From: Deltaproteobacteria bacterium
GTDB lineage: Bacteria > Desulfobacterota > Desulfobacteria > Desulfobacterales > SURF-15
Length of the DNA stretch: 14,492 nucleotides
Reading direction: 5' to 3'
Assembly: GCA_024644775.1 (NCBI GenBank)
Contig: JAHEHB010000095.1
Coordinates: forward strand, 1-14,492
The translations under genes and the position numbers were made by a program. Shown piece by piece: positions 1-8,337 of this stretch. Within the stretch, counting starts at the first letter, position 1, and each line of letters starts with the position of its first letter. The notes under the pieces are model-generated. The model had not been told where the DNA came from. It saw nothing but the letters and a program-made list of their open reading frames with translations, and ran no database searches.

Positions 1-245
1 ATCAGCAAATCATCGAAAAACTGGCCGCTGAGATACAGCCGATCTTTTGGCAGAGCAGCAAAGACGAGGATACGGTCAAGCTGAAGACATTGGGTGATAA
101 CGGGGTAAAAATCTCTTCACCGTCATCCGTTTTGAGCAAAGACCTTGTGGCGGTCGGCAAAAAAATGTGGGAGGAATTCATCGCCAGTGCGGGTCCGGCT
201 GCTGCGGAAACCATCAAGAAATATCGTGCTGATATCGGCAAGTGA
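1..245 (+). CDS. dctP: TRAP transporter substrate-binding protein DctP, C-terminal fragment
   Basis: This is the last 80 residues of a protein that enters from the left edge; the first whole codon is at 3 and the stop is TGA at 243-245. The visible part carries the usual tail of DctP-type periplasmic receptors: a WQSS stretch, a KLKTLGDNGVKI strand, then a helix with VGKKMWEEFIASAGP and a final lysine-rich helix ending in YRADIGK. In this family the receptor binds an organic or amino acid in the periplasm and hands it to the DctQM membrane pair. The identity rests mainly on the tail pattern together with dctQ and dctM directly downstream. The ligand-binding residues, including the conserved arginine for the carboxylate, lie outside the window, so the substrate cannot be read here. 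The pxpBC genes downstream suggest 5-oxoproline. Confidence 0.85.
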   Translation, partial: QQIIEKLAAEIQPIFWQSSKDEDTVKLKTLGDNGVKISSPSSVLSKDLVAVGKKMWEEFIASAGPAAAETIKKYRADIGK

Positions 246-277
246 TCGTGACTTGATCGAATATCCATAACATCGAA

Positions 278-311
278 CTTCCTCAGCACTGCTGAGGAAG
301 CTACTTTTTTT
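278..311 (+). terminator. Intrinsic terminator or attenuator between dctP and dctQ
   Basis: A perfect 10-base-pair stem (CTTCCTCAGC at 278-287 with GCTGAGGAAG at 291-300) closes on a three-base loop and is followed by CTAC and seven T residues at 305-311. It begins 32 bases after the dctP stop and ends about 20 bases before dctQ. Since dctQM have no obvious promoter of their own, this is probably a partial terminator that lets the receptor be made in excess over the membrane subunits. Readthrough efficiency cannot be judged from sequence. Confidence 0.8.
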
Positions 312-332
312 ATTTTCCCGGGCAAGGTGGTG

Positions 333-857
333 ATGATCCGACGAATTGTTGACACGATTGACTCGATTTCCAGGGGAGCGGCCATCATCGGCGGCATCTG
401 TCTTCTCGCCATGTCGATCCTGATGCTCACCGAAGTGGTCTGCAGGAACTATCTGAATTTTAGTCTTGTGTTCAGTTGGGAATACAGTTCATACCTGATG
501 GCGACCGTTTTTTTCCTGACGGCCGCCTTTACCCTCCTCGTCAAGGGACATGTGCGGGTGTTCCTTTTGGCCGAAGCGCTGCCGGAAAAAATCCGATTCG
601 CGCTGGAGGTGATGGCAACGGCGACAGGCATGTGTATCGCCGGATTCGTGACCTACGCATTGGCCGATTTTACCTATCAATCCTTTATCCGGGGAGCGCG
701 GACATTTCTGCCCAGTGAAACACTTCTCTGGCCGCCCCAAGCGGTGATTACACTCGGTGCCTTTCTGTTGACTCTCCAGCTTTTCGCCCGTCTGGTTCGA
801 CTGCTGATCGGAGACGCGCCCGACCGGACCCTATCCCAAGACGAGCTTCCGGAGTAA
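333..857 (+). CDS. dctQ: TRAP transporter small permease subunit DctQ
   Basis: This is the small membrane subunit of a TRAP (sodium-driven, binding-protein-dependent) carrier in the inner membrane. The protein is about 174 residues, normal for the family, with four hydrophobic segments at roughly residues 13-33, 47-70, 85-110 and 130-155. It shows the DctQ pattern of a first helix followed by VVCRNYLNF and an FSWEYSSYLM stretch. ATG at 333 is preferred because AAGGTGG lies at 324-330, although GTG codons at 327 and 330 are in frame and cannot be excluded. It follows the dctP terminator and ends five bases before dctM, so dctQ and dctM are co-transcribed. DctQ is thought to pair with DctM and help hold the transport domain in the membrane. 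Confidence 0.9.
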   Translation: MIRRIVDTIDSISRGAAIIGGICLLAMSILMLTEVVCRNYLNFSLVFSWEYSSYLMATVFFLTAAFTLLVKGHVRVFLLAEALPEKIRFALEVMATATGMCIAGFVTYALADFTYQSFIRGARTFLPSETLLWPPQAVITLGAFLLTLQLFARLVRLLIGDAPDRTLSQDELPE

Positions 858-862
858 ATGCC

Positions 863-2164
863 GTGAACCTTGCCGCTGCTTCCGTTATCGTTTTTCTCAT
901 CATCATTCTGGGCATCGGAGTTTGGGTCGGCCTGGGTCTTTTCGGGGTGGGCATTCTCCCGCTCATGATTTTTAAAAACCTACCCACCGAAAAGCTTCTG
1001 GCGCAGGTAACCTGGAACACCCTGACCAGTACCGAACTGCTCGCGCTGCCGTTGTTTATCTTCATGGCTGAAATCCTCTATCGGACACGCCTGTCCGCAT
1101 CCCTATTCCATGGGCTGTCCCCCTGGACCACATGGCTTCCGGGACGTCTTCTGCACATCAACATCCTGGGCTGCACGCTCTTTGCCGCGATTTCAGGATC
1201 GTCAGCCGCCACCACAGCCACGGTGGGGCGTATTACCCTTACCGAACTGTTCAACCGCAACTACGACAAGGACGTTGCCATGGGGTCCTTGGCCGGCGCC
1301 GGCACTCTCGGGTTCCTCATTCCGCCCAGTACCATCATGATCATCTACGGCGTACTGGCACAGGAATCGATTCTGAAACTGTTCATCGCCGGCGTAATCC
1401 CAGGGTTGTGCCTGTCCGGCTCCTACATGCTGTATCTGGGCATCTTGTCAAAATTAAAACCGGGCATCGTCGGGCAGCGGGAAGAGGCGGTCTCGTGGGG
1501 GGACCGCCTTCGGGCGCTGAAGCATCTGGGACCGGTGTTGTTCTTGATTCTCTCCGTATTAGGCACCATGTACGGCGGCTTTGCCAGTCCCACCGAGGCG
1601 GCCGCCGTTGGTGTGTTCGGCGCTTTTTTGGTGGGAGCCCTGCAGCGTTCCCTGAATTGGGGAAACTTCAAAACCGCGTTGTTGGGAGCGGCCCGCACCA
1701 CTAGCATGGTGGGGCTCATCATTGCCGGTGCCGTGTTCCTGTCGACTGCCATGGGTTTCCTCGGGATCCCACGGTTTGTCGCGCAACAGATCGGCGCTTT
1801 AAACCTCGGTCCGTTCGGGCTGATTTGTATTCTGGTGGTCTTTTACGGTGTTCTGGGGTGCGTGCTGGAGGGGATGTCCAGCATCGTCATGACGCTTTCC
1901 ATCACCCTGCCGCTGGTCACCTCGGTGGGGTACAGTCCCATCTGGTTCGGGGTTTTCGTTGTACTAGTGGTTGAAATGGCCCAAGTCACCCCCCCGGTCG
2001 GGTTCAATCTATTTGTTATACAGGGGCTCACGGGCGAGAGCATCGGTCGGATCGCAAAGGCGGCCCTGCCGTTTTTCTTTATCATGATCTTTTTTACACT
2101 GCTCATCGCCATCTTTCCTGAGATCGTGATGTTTCTGCCGGAACATGTTGTCCTGCGCGGATGA
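863..2164 (+). CDS. dctM: TRAP transporter large permease subunit DctM
   Basis: This is the large, transport-carrying membrane subunit of the TRAP system; it moves the receptor-delivered solute inward using a sodium gradient. At 433 residues it has the usual length, with about a dozen hydrophobic segments. Family signatures are clear: FAAISGSSAATTATVG at about 107-122, GTLGFLIPPSTIMIIYG at about 147-163, SPTEAAAVGVFGA near 240, and a late PPVGFNLFVIQG near 375. The start is GTG at 863 with GGAG at 851-854; an ATG at 858 is in another frame and stops at once. It lies five bases after dctQ and 40 bases before pxpB, with no terminator seen between, so transporter and 5-oxoprolinase genes look like one operon. 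Confidence 0.96.
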   Translation: MNLAAASVIVFLIIILGIGVWVGLGLFGVGILPLMIFKNLPTEKLLAQVTWNTLTSTELLALPLFIFMAEILYRTRLSASLFHGLSPWTTWLPGRLLHINILGCTLFAAISGSSAATTATVGRITLTELFNRNYDKDVAMGSLAGAGTLGFLIPPSTIMIIYGVLAQESILKLFIAGVIPGLCLSGSYMLYLGILSKLKPGIVGQREEAVSWGDRLRALKHLGPVLFLILSVLGTMYGGFASPTEAAAVGVFGAFLVGALQRSLNWGNFKTALLGAARTTSMVGLIIAGAVFLSTAMGFLGIPRFVAQQIGALNLGPFGLICILVVFYGVLGCVLEGMSSIVMTLSITLPLVTSVGYSPIWFGVFVVLVVEMAQVTPPVGFNLFVIQGLTGESIGRIAKAALPFFFIMIFFTLLIAIFPEIVMFLPEHVVLRG

Positions 2165-2204
2165 TGCCCAGAATCTGCCTTTGTAAATCGAAGACCTTAG
2201 GATC

Positions 2205-2960
2205 ATGACGGAAAATAGAATTTCGGATTCCCTGCTTTACCGACAGCCACGTTTTCTTCACGCCGGAGACAGCGCGCTGACCGTTGAACTCGGAAACGCT
2301 GTGGATGTCTGTGTGAACGAGGCGGTTGTCGCGCTTGAACAAAACATTTCGGAAGCAGCCATTGAAGGTGTACTGGAAACCATTCCCACCTACCGCTCCC
2401 TGCAGGTAATCTATGACCCGGCGCGCATCCGGTGCCGGGAACTTATCGCTTGCTTGTCCGGTATCCTTCCCCGGTCGGGTCAAGGGGTCGTCACGTCACG
2501 ACGTTGGGTGATCCCCGTCTGCTACGGCGGTGAGCACGGCATGGATCTTGAGTTCGTCGCCGGCGTCCACAACCTGACCACCAATGAGGTCATTCGGATC
2601 CATTCGGAGGCGGAATACAGGGTCTACATGATCGGATTTGCGCCCGGTTTCGCCTATTTGGGAGGTCTGCCCGAAGCGTTGCATACGCCCCGCAGGGACA
2701 ACCCCCGGACCCTAACCCCGGCCCGAAGCGTGTCTTTGGGAGGGATCCAGGCGGCCATTTCCACCATGCCGGTTCCCAGCGGCTGGCACATGCTGGGCCA
2801 GACGCCGGTTCGAACCTATGATCTTTCCCACCGGCAACCGTTTCTTCTCCAGACCGGAGACCGGATCCGGTTTGAGCCCATCTCCCACAAAGAATACCAA
2901 CGGCTGGATACAATGGCTGAAGCGGGCGACATCATAACGGAATGCGAGGTGATCGGATGA
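2205..2960 (+). CDS. pxpB: 5-oxoprolinase subunit PxpB (KipI / allophanate hydrolase subunit 1 family)
   Basis: This is one of the three subunits of bacterial ATP-dependent 5-oxoprolinase, which opens 5-oxo-L-proline to L-glutamate in the cytoplasm. The 251-residue protein matches the KipI/AHS1 family throughout: an early FLHAGDSALTVELG segment, IPVCYGGEHGMDLEFVA at about 103-119, and the long signature at 144-201 with GFAPGFAYLGGLPE, TPRR, and GWHMLGQTP. Some Bacillus relatives (KipI) inhibit a sporulation kinase, but pairing with pxpC and a transporter points to catabolism here. The ATG at 2205 has only a weak Shine-Dalgarno (AGGAT just upstream). Its stop overlaps the pxpC start by four bases (ATGA), indicating translational coupling. 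Confidence 0.93.
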   Translation: MTENRISDSLLYRQPRFLHAGDSALTVELGNAVDVCVNEAVVALEQNISEAAIEGVLETIPTYRSLQVIYDPARIRCRELIACLSGILPRSGQGVVTSRRWVIPVCYGGEHGMDLEFVAGVHNLTTNEVIRIHSEAEYRVYMIGFAPGFAYLGGLPEALHTPRRDNPRTLTPARSVSLGGIQAAISTMPVPSGWHMLGQTPVRTYDLSHRQPFLLQTGDRIRFEPISHKEYQRLDTMAEAGDIITECEVIG

Positions 2961-3967
2961 GCGCTTCCCTGATTGTCCACGATCCGGGTTTGTTTGCGAC
3001 TATCCAGGATCTGGGTCGGTGGGGATATCTCCGTTACGGTGTTTCAAACTGCGGTGCCATGGACAAAGTGTCACTGAAGGTTGCCAACCTGCTGGTGGGG
3101 AACGATCCGGGAGAGGCGGCCGTGGAGTTTACCGTATTGGGCGGAGCCTACGAGGTGGCAGCAGACAGCTGCCGAATCGCCATCGTGGGCGGCGGCTTTC
3201 CCGTTGCCATCGACGGTGAACCGGTTCCTCCATTTACAAGCTACACGCTGCGTCGGGGAACCCGGATCACGATTGGGTACGCGACATCGGGAATCCGAGG
3301 ATACCTGGCGGTGGCCGGCGGCTTTGACCTGTCGTCGGTTTTGGGAAGCCTGTCCACCCATGTTCGATTCGAGCTGGGCGGTCTGAACGGAAAGGCCCTC
3401 GAAGCCGGGTGCCGAATCTCCTTGGGCAACGCCAAGGCCCCTCCGGGCGGGGATCGGTGCTTGGATCCTTCCCTCATGCCATTTACCGACGGACCATTGC
3501 GGGTTATCATGGGGCCCCAGGAAGACTATTTCACCGAGACCGGGAAACGCACGTTCCTTTCCGCCGAATATCGGGTTACCGGCCAGAGTGACCGAATGGG
3601 CTACCGTCTCGAGGGACCGGAAATCAAACACGCCGGTGACTTCAACATTGTCTCTGACGGGATTGCCGCCGGTAGCGTCCAAGTACCCGGAAACCGACAG
3701 CCCATCGTTCTGTTAGCGGACCGCCAGACCACCGGTGGTTATCCCAAGATCGCCACCGTCATCACCGCCGACCTGCACCGGTTGGCGCAGATAGGACCGG
3801 GTGAAGCCATACGGTTTACAGCCGTATCCGTAGAGGAGGCAGAAAACGAATATATCCGGTTACTTCGTCGTCTCGACGAAATCGCCCGATCTTTGGAACC
3901 GACGCGCTCCGAATTTTTGAACACCTATCATCTGCTGGCCACAAATCTCATCGACGGTGTGTGTTGA
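2957..3967 (+). CDS. pxpC: 5-oxoprolinase subunit PxpC (KipA / biotin-dependent carboxyltransferase-like)
   Basis: This is the partner of PxpB; with PxpA the two convert 5-oxoproline plus ATP to glutamate. The 336-residue protein begins with the family signature VHDPGLFATIQDLGRWGY and AMDKVSLKVANLLVGND, then VEFTVLGG, RGYLAVAGGFDLSSVLGS, SDRMGYRLEG, and a strong closing block GSVQVPGNRQPIVLLADRQ with TTGGYPKIA. The same fold occurs in the AHS2 part of urea amidolyase, so allophanate hydrolase is an alternative, but no urea carboxylase is present. ATG 2957 is chosen over the upstream in-frame ATG at 2942 because GAGGTGAT lies at 2945-2952 and the start overlaps the pxpB stop as ATGA. No pxpA follows; the next gene is on the opposite strand one base away. 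Confidence 0.94.
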   Translation: MSASLIVHDPGLFATIQDLGRWGYLRYGVSNCGAMDKVSLKVANLLVGNDPGEAAVEFTVLGGAYEVAADSCRIAIVGGGFPVAIDGEPVPPFTSYTLRRGTRITIGYATSGIRGYLAVAGGFDLSSVLGSLSTHVRFELGGLNGKALEAGCRISLGNAKAPPGGDRCLDPSLMPFTDGPLRVIMGPQEDYFTETGKRTFLSAEYRVTGQSDRMGYRLEGPEIKHAGDFNIVSDGIAAGSVQVPGNRQPIVLLADRQTTGGYPKIATVITADLHRLAQIGPGEAIRFTAVSVEEAENEYIRLLRRLDEIARSLEPTRSEFLNTYHLLATNLIDGVC

Positions 3968-3968
3968 T

Positions 3969-6900
3969 TCAAATTTCGGTCTCAAACAGGGCTCTTTCCC
4001 CTAAATTGCCATACCGATGATAATTATTGCAGATACTCTGTTCCCGGAGATACTGGAGCAGTTCGATTCGGCCTTCCATGAGCACCCGGGTGCGGGCAAT
4101 GTAGAACCCGGTTTTGGCGGCTTCTTTAAATAATTCCATCGGTACGCGTTCCGGGGCGGCGTATCGAATACGCTGAATGTGGGGAAGCATCGCCATCAGA
4201 TCGTCATCGGTCTGATATAATACAGAAGTTTTTCCCACAATCTGTTTGCCCTCTTTGGTATCGAGAAATGTGGTAATCGCGTTGTTTAAATCGACCGGAA
4301 TACTGATAATTGATTTGCAACGGGAGATTTTGATCCCAGCGATTCTCGCCAGCGTATCAAACAACGTGTCCGTTGCATGCAGACGCACCACTACTGTTCC
4401 AACCGGCAGGTAGCGAACCGTATTATCCTGGCCGCGAAGATGGAAATAATCTGTTTCTCTTGAGAATTCCTGCTCATACCAATAAAGATAACTTCTGATG
4501 GCTCGGATCGTTTTATTGAGATTTTCTTTATGGGGTGATAGCTGCCCCCAATCTATTTTTTGTTTCCATTCTGCTGCCATTTGTAACAGTGGATGATCCG
4601 ACTGGATAGCACCTGCCGGCGGCAGCGCCATATCTTCGAATTCCGTAAATTGCGTCACATAGTTAAAATAACCAACCTTAATACCGGCTCCCAGCGAAGA
4701 TTTTCCCATGCCGCCGAATGGCTGACGCAGCACAACAGCACCGGTGGTTCCTCGATTAATATAGAGATTGCCGGCGTTTATTTCTTTTTTCCAGCGCTTT
4801 TGCTCCCGATCGTCCAAGCTTTCAAACCCTGAGGTCAAGCCGTAGCCGGTCAGGTTGACCAGCTCAATGGCATGATCCAGATTCTCCGCCCGCATCACCC
4901 CCAGCAGGGGCCCGAAGAACTCGGTCATATGTGTCATACTACCGGGGGACACCCCCCATTTGATACCCGGTGTCCACAAATACGGATGGTCACTAATGTT
5001 TTCCGGCTTTAATGCCCAGGATTCTCCGGGTGAAAGCCCGGTGAGCGCTTGTTTCAGATCACCGGACGGCGGTTGAATCAAGGGGCCCATTTTATTTTCA
5101 AAATCCCAGGCAGAGCCCACCGCCCAACTCTTTGCGGCATCGACTAATTGTTTTTTAAAGAGGGAATCTTCATACACTTCTTTTTCTAAGATCAGCAGCG
5201 AGGTTGCCGAGCATTTTTGCCCGCAGTTTCCGAATGCGGAGTCGATTACATGCTTTATGGCCTGATCCCTGTCGGACATGGCACTTACAATGGTTGCATT
5301 CTTTCCACCGGTCTCTGCTGCGAGAAAGACGTTTGGGCGTTCTTTTAAGATATGAAGCCCGGTGGATGTTCCACCCGTGAGAATGATAAAATCCACATCA
5401 GGGTGACTGGTAAGCTTTGAACCGATTCGGGCACCGGGGCAGGGAAGAAACTGCAATGCATTTTTTGAAACTCCGGCGCGCCAGAAACACTGGCAAAGAT
5501 ACCACGCCACCACCACTGCAGAAGATGCGGGTTTAAAGATCACCGTATTTCCCGTTGCCAATGCAGATACGATACCGCCGCATGGTATGGCGATGGGAAA
5601 ATTCCATGGTGATATGACAACCCCCACACCCTTGCCTCGGCTCTTTATGTGTTTCATTTCCGAAAAGGCTTTTACGGAAAACGGATAAAACTCTGCAAAA
5701 TCGATCGCTTCTGAAACTTCACCATCAGCCTCGGAAAACACTTTGCCGGTGTTTGCGGCTGCCGCCCCGATGAGATCCCCTCTGGCCCGTCGCAGCTCCA
5801 TTGCCACGCGGGAAAGGATCTGATGGCATTCCGCCTGGGATTTCTCTCGCCACCCGTCCGGGTCTGCGTTTGCATTGGCCACCGCTCGATCCACATCTTT
5901 GGCATTGGCCAATGCATGGGTGGCGATAGGGATGGCTTCGTGAAACAACGATAAATCCATGCATGGTTTCGTTCGTCGACCGTTAAAAATTTCTTTACCG
6001 GCCACCATCAGCGGAATCTCTTCGGGTGTATTCTGCTGTGTTTTTTTCCATTTTGTCCGAATTTGCTCGATCCATCGTCTATTGGCTGTCAACGACCCAT
6101 CCGTATTCGGTTCGTTATTGAATTCATTGGTGTGAAACGTTCCGGTTGCTTCAGAAAACGTTTCCGTCAGCCGGTTTTGTGTTCGAAGCGGGAGCGTGCA
6201 GGGTTTATCCACATGCTGCACGGATTCAATAAATTGGTCCTTTAAAAAAGCCCACTCCTCGGAGCCTGTATTCAGGTGAAACGAATACCGCAGGAAATTA
6301 TCGGTTGCCGTGTTTTCATCCAATCGACGGATCAGGTAGGCGATGGCATTGATGAACTGATCTTTCGTGGCAACCGGCGCGTACAAAAGCACCTTGCCGG
6401 TCGTCTCATGAATGGCACGTCGCACATGGTCAGCCATCCCCTCCAGCATTTCAAAAGAGAAATAATCGGTAACGCCGTATTTCATGGCCAGTTGGTGGGC
6501 ATAAGCCAGATCAAATAGATTGTGAGAGGCCACTCCGAGATGTACCGCCTCGATGTTATCCGGCTGCATGCCGAAATCTATCATCCGCTTATAATTGGCA
6601 TCCACATCCAGTTTGTTATCATAGGGGGCTAACGGCCAACCGTTCAGGACGGATTCAACCAGCTCCATTTCCATGTTGGCCCCCTTTACGATGCGAATGA
6701 TAATGGGGTTGCCCCCTTTGTTCACCCGTTTGCGGGCCCAGTCCGTTATGTTTTGCTGGATTTTACAGGAATCCGGAAGATAGGCCTGAAGCGCGATTCC
6801 GGCAGTATGGTTGTGAAATTCCGCTTGCTCCAACGTGCGTAGAAAGACGTCGGTGGTGATCTCCAGGTCCCGATATTCTTCCATGTCCAGATTGATAAAT

Positions 6901-7583
6901 TTTTGCACGCGCGTGCCATCGTTCCGAATAAAATAATGGTCCCGGGCGGTTCGATATAATCTGGATAAACGATCCTTTAGAATTGCGACGGTGTGATCGA
7001 ATGCGAGGGAATTGATCTGGGAATATAGGGTGGATATTTTTACCGATATGTATTCGATTTCAGGATTCTCTAAATCTTCAATGTACATTTGAAGACGGGA
7101 CAGGGCTTCCTGCTCGCCCAACACCGCTTCTCCTAAATGATTGATGTTCATCCGAATCCCCTGGCTCCGGCGTTTTTTTAGATGCGCGTGCAAAACATCC
7201 GGTTCTCCGGCGATGATGGCGCGGCTGCTGTCCTGGCGCATTTTGTCAATCATTTTCGGAATGGAAAGGCTTGGAAAATATCGGCCCAGCCCCATAAACA
7301 TCTGCACCAGCAGCTTTTCGACAGACGAAAAGAAATCCGGCACCCCATATTCTCTCAGAACGTGATTCACCTGATCCGCTACCCGAGCCGAATCATGAGA
7401 CCGAAAGCTTTGGTCAATCAATTTGGTGAGTGCCACTTTATCGGATGAATGGGTCACCAGGCGGCGCATCTGTTCCTGGATGCCCTTTTCTTCATGGGTC
7501 AGGAGATTATTGGCACGATTTTGCCAGGTTTCCGCCAACGTGATGGTTTCTTTTACGATTTCATCAGCACGATGTATTGGCAT
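3969..7583 (-). CDS. putA: Bifunctional proline dehydrogenase / L-glutamate gamma-semialdehyde dehydrogenase PutA
   Basis: This enzyme oxidises proline to pyrroline-5-carboxylate with FAD and then oxidises its open form to glutamate with NAD+. The protein is 1204 residues. Residues 1-150 are helical, without the N-terminal ribbon-helix-helix of E. coli PutA, so it is probably not a self-repressor. The proline dehydrogenase barrel covers about 150-440, with IRIVKGANMEME (Lys300), FSFEMLEGM near 375-383, and the substrate-site pair in YLIRRLDEN (Arg419-Arg420). The aldehyde dehydrogenase part covers about 520-985: SPWNFPIAIP (Asn661), AAETGGKN (Glu757), catalytic Cys791 in GNCGQKCSA, EFFGPLLGV, and QPFGGMGKSS. 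A further 215 residues form a C-terminal domain as in long PutA proteins. The ATG at 7583 has AGTAGG just upstream. It follows livF by 16 bases, so it belongs to the liv operon. Confidence 0.97.
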   Translation of the reverse strand: MPIHRADEIVKETITLAETWQNRANNLLTHEEKGIQEQMRRLVTHSSDKVALTKLIDQSFRSHDSARVADQVNHVLREYGVPDFFSSVEKLLVQMFMGLGRYFPSLSIPKMIDKMRQDSSRAIIAGEPDVLHAHLKKRRSQGIRMNINHLGEAVLGEQEALSRLQMYIEDLENPEIEYISVKISTLYSQINSLAFDHTVAILKDRLSRLYRTARDHYFIRNDGTRVQKFINLDMEEYRDLEITTDVFLRTLEQAEFHNHTAGIALQAYLPDSCKIQQNITDWARKRVNKGGNPIIIRIVKGANMEMELVESVLNGWPLAPYDNKLDVDANYKRMIDFGMQPDNIEAVHLGVASHNLFDLAYAHQLAMKYGVTDYFSFEMLEGMADHVRRAIHETTGKVLLYAPVATKDQFINAIAYLIRRLDENTATDNFLRYSFHLNTGSEEWAFLKDQFIESVQHVDKPCTLPLRTQNRLTETFSEATGTFHTNEFNNEPNTDGSLTANRRWIEQIRTKWKKTQQNTPEEIPLMVAGKEIFNGRRTKPCMDLSLFHEAIPIATHALANAKDVDRAVANANADPDGWREKSQAECHQILSRVAMELRRARGDLIGAAAANTGKVFSEADGEVSEAIDFAEFYPFSVKAFSEMKHIKSRGKGVGVVISPWNFPIAIPCGGIVSALATGNTVIFKPASSAVVVAWYLCQCFWRAGVSKNALQFLPCPGARIGSKLTSHPDVDFIILTGGTSTGLHILKERPNVFLAAETGGKNATIVSAMSDRDQAIKHVIDSAFGNCGQKCSATSLLILEKEVYEDSLFKKQLVDAAKSWAVGSAWDFENKMGPLIQPPSGDLKQALTGLSPGESWALKPENISDHPYLWTPGIKWGVSPGSMTHMTEFFGPLLGVMRAENLDHAIELVNLTGYGLTSGFESLDDREQKRWKKEINAGNLYINRGTTGAVVLRQPFGGMGKSSLGAGIKVGYFNYVTQFTEFEDMALPPAGAIQSDHPLLQMAAEWKQKIDWGQLSPHKENLNKTIRAIRSYLYWYEQEFSRETDYFHLRGQDNTVRYLPVGTVVVRLHATDTLFDTLARIAGIKISRCKSIISIPVDLNNAITTFLDTKEGKQIVGKTSVLYQTDDDLMAMLPHIQRIRYAAPERVPMELFKEAAKTGFYIARTRVLMEGRIELLQYLREQSICNNYHRYGNLGERALFETEI

Positions 7584-7599
7584 AAATACCTACTGAAAA

Positions 7600-8313
7600 C
7601 TAACCGCCTAAAAACGCCTCTCTAATTTGGGGATCGTTCAGGATTTTGTCAGCAGATCCGTCAAAGTGGTTCTGGCCCATGGCCAGTATATATCCTCGGT
7701 CCGATATACTCAAGGACCGGTGTGCATCCTGCTCAATGATTACAATGGCAATTCCCTTATAATGCAGTCTTTTTATTTGATCGAACACTTCATCCGCGAT
7801 TTTAGGGGCCAGACCCGCCGACGGTTCATCTAACAATAACAGTGCCGGTTCAGTCATGAGGGCCATGCTCATGGCCAGCATTTGTCTTTGTCCGCCGCTG
7901 AGGGTGCGAGCCCTTTGATTTCTTCTTTCATTCAGGATGGGAAATGTGCTGTAGGCGAATTCTATTCCTCTTTCTATCGCTTCACGATCTTTGGAAAAAC
8001 CACCCATTTCCAGATTCTCCCGAATCGTTAAAGAGGGAAACGTATTGTCAAGTTGAGGCACATAGGCCATTCCTTTTTCCACTTTTTTGTTGGGTTTTGA
8101 TTGGGTTACCTCTTCACCCGATAACACGATTTTCCCGGTGCGAGGGATTAAATACCCCATTATTGTCTTGAACAAGGTTGATTTACCAGCGCCGTTGGGC
8201 CCGATAATTGTTATGATTTCATCATGTTCGATGTTAATAGAAACGCTATGCAAAACATCGGTTCGACCGTAACCGGAAACAACATCTTTGACCTCTAACA
8301 AAGGCATTCCCAT
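7600..8313 (-). CDS. livF: HAAT-family ABC transporter ATP-binding protein LivF
   Basis: This is one of two ATPases energising a branched-chain-amino-acid-type importer at the inner face of the membrane. In its 237 residues it has Walker A GPNGAGKST at 38-46, Q-loop YVPQ (Gln87), signature LSGGQRQM at 138-145, Walker B LLLLDEPSAGL at 158-168, and the LivF-style IVIIEQD switch region with no histidine, normal for this subfamily. The short switch and the absence of the insert seen in LivG mark it as LivF. ATG 8313 has GGAG at 8318-8321; an ATG two codons in is less well placed. It follows livG by 170 bases that hold a palindromic element and precedes putA by 16 bases. Substrate is probably proline or a relative, from the putA linkage. 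Confidence 0.94.
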   Translation of the reverse strand: MGMPLLEVKDVVSGYGRTDVLHSVSINIEHDEIITIIGPNGAGKSTLFKTIMGYLIPRTGKIVLSGEEVTQSKPNKKVEKGMAYVPQLDNTFPSLTIRENLEMGGFSKDREAIERGIEFAYSTFPILNERRNQRARTLSGGQRQMLAMSMALMTEPALLLLDEPSAGLAPKIADEVFDQIKRLHYKGIAIVIIEQDAHRSLSISDRGYILAMGQNHFDGSADKILNDPQIREAFLGG

Positions 8314-8337
8314 TAAATCTCCAGAGATCGTAATAGT

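Noticed and set aside
2..430. 142-codon open frame on the - strand across the dctP end and dctQ start
   Set aside because: It runs antisense through the dctP tail, the terminator and dctQ, with no credible domain.
1132..1704. 190-codon open frame on the + strand inside dctM
   Set aside because: It is an alternate frame of dctM; its product is rich in Arg, His and Gly with no membrane or domain pattern.
3071..3682. 203-codon open frame on the - strand inside pxpC
   Set aside because: It lies antisense to a gene with strong family motifs, sits in a GC-rich region where shadow frames are long, and its translation shows no recognisable domain.
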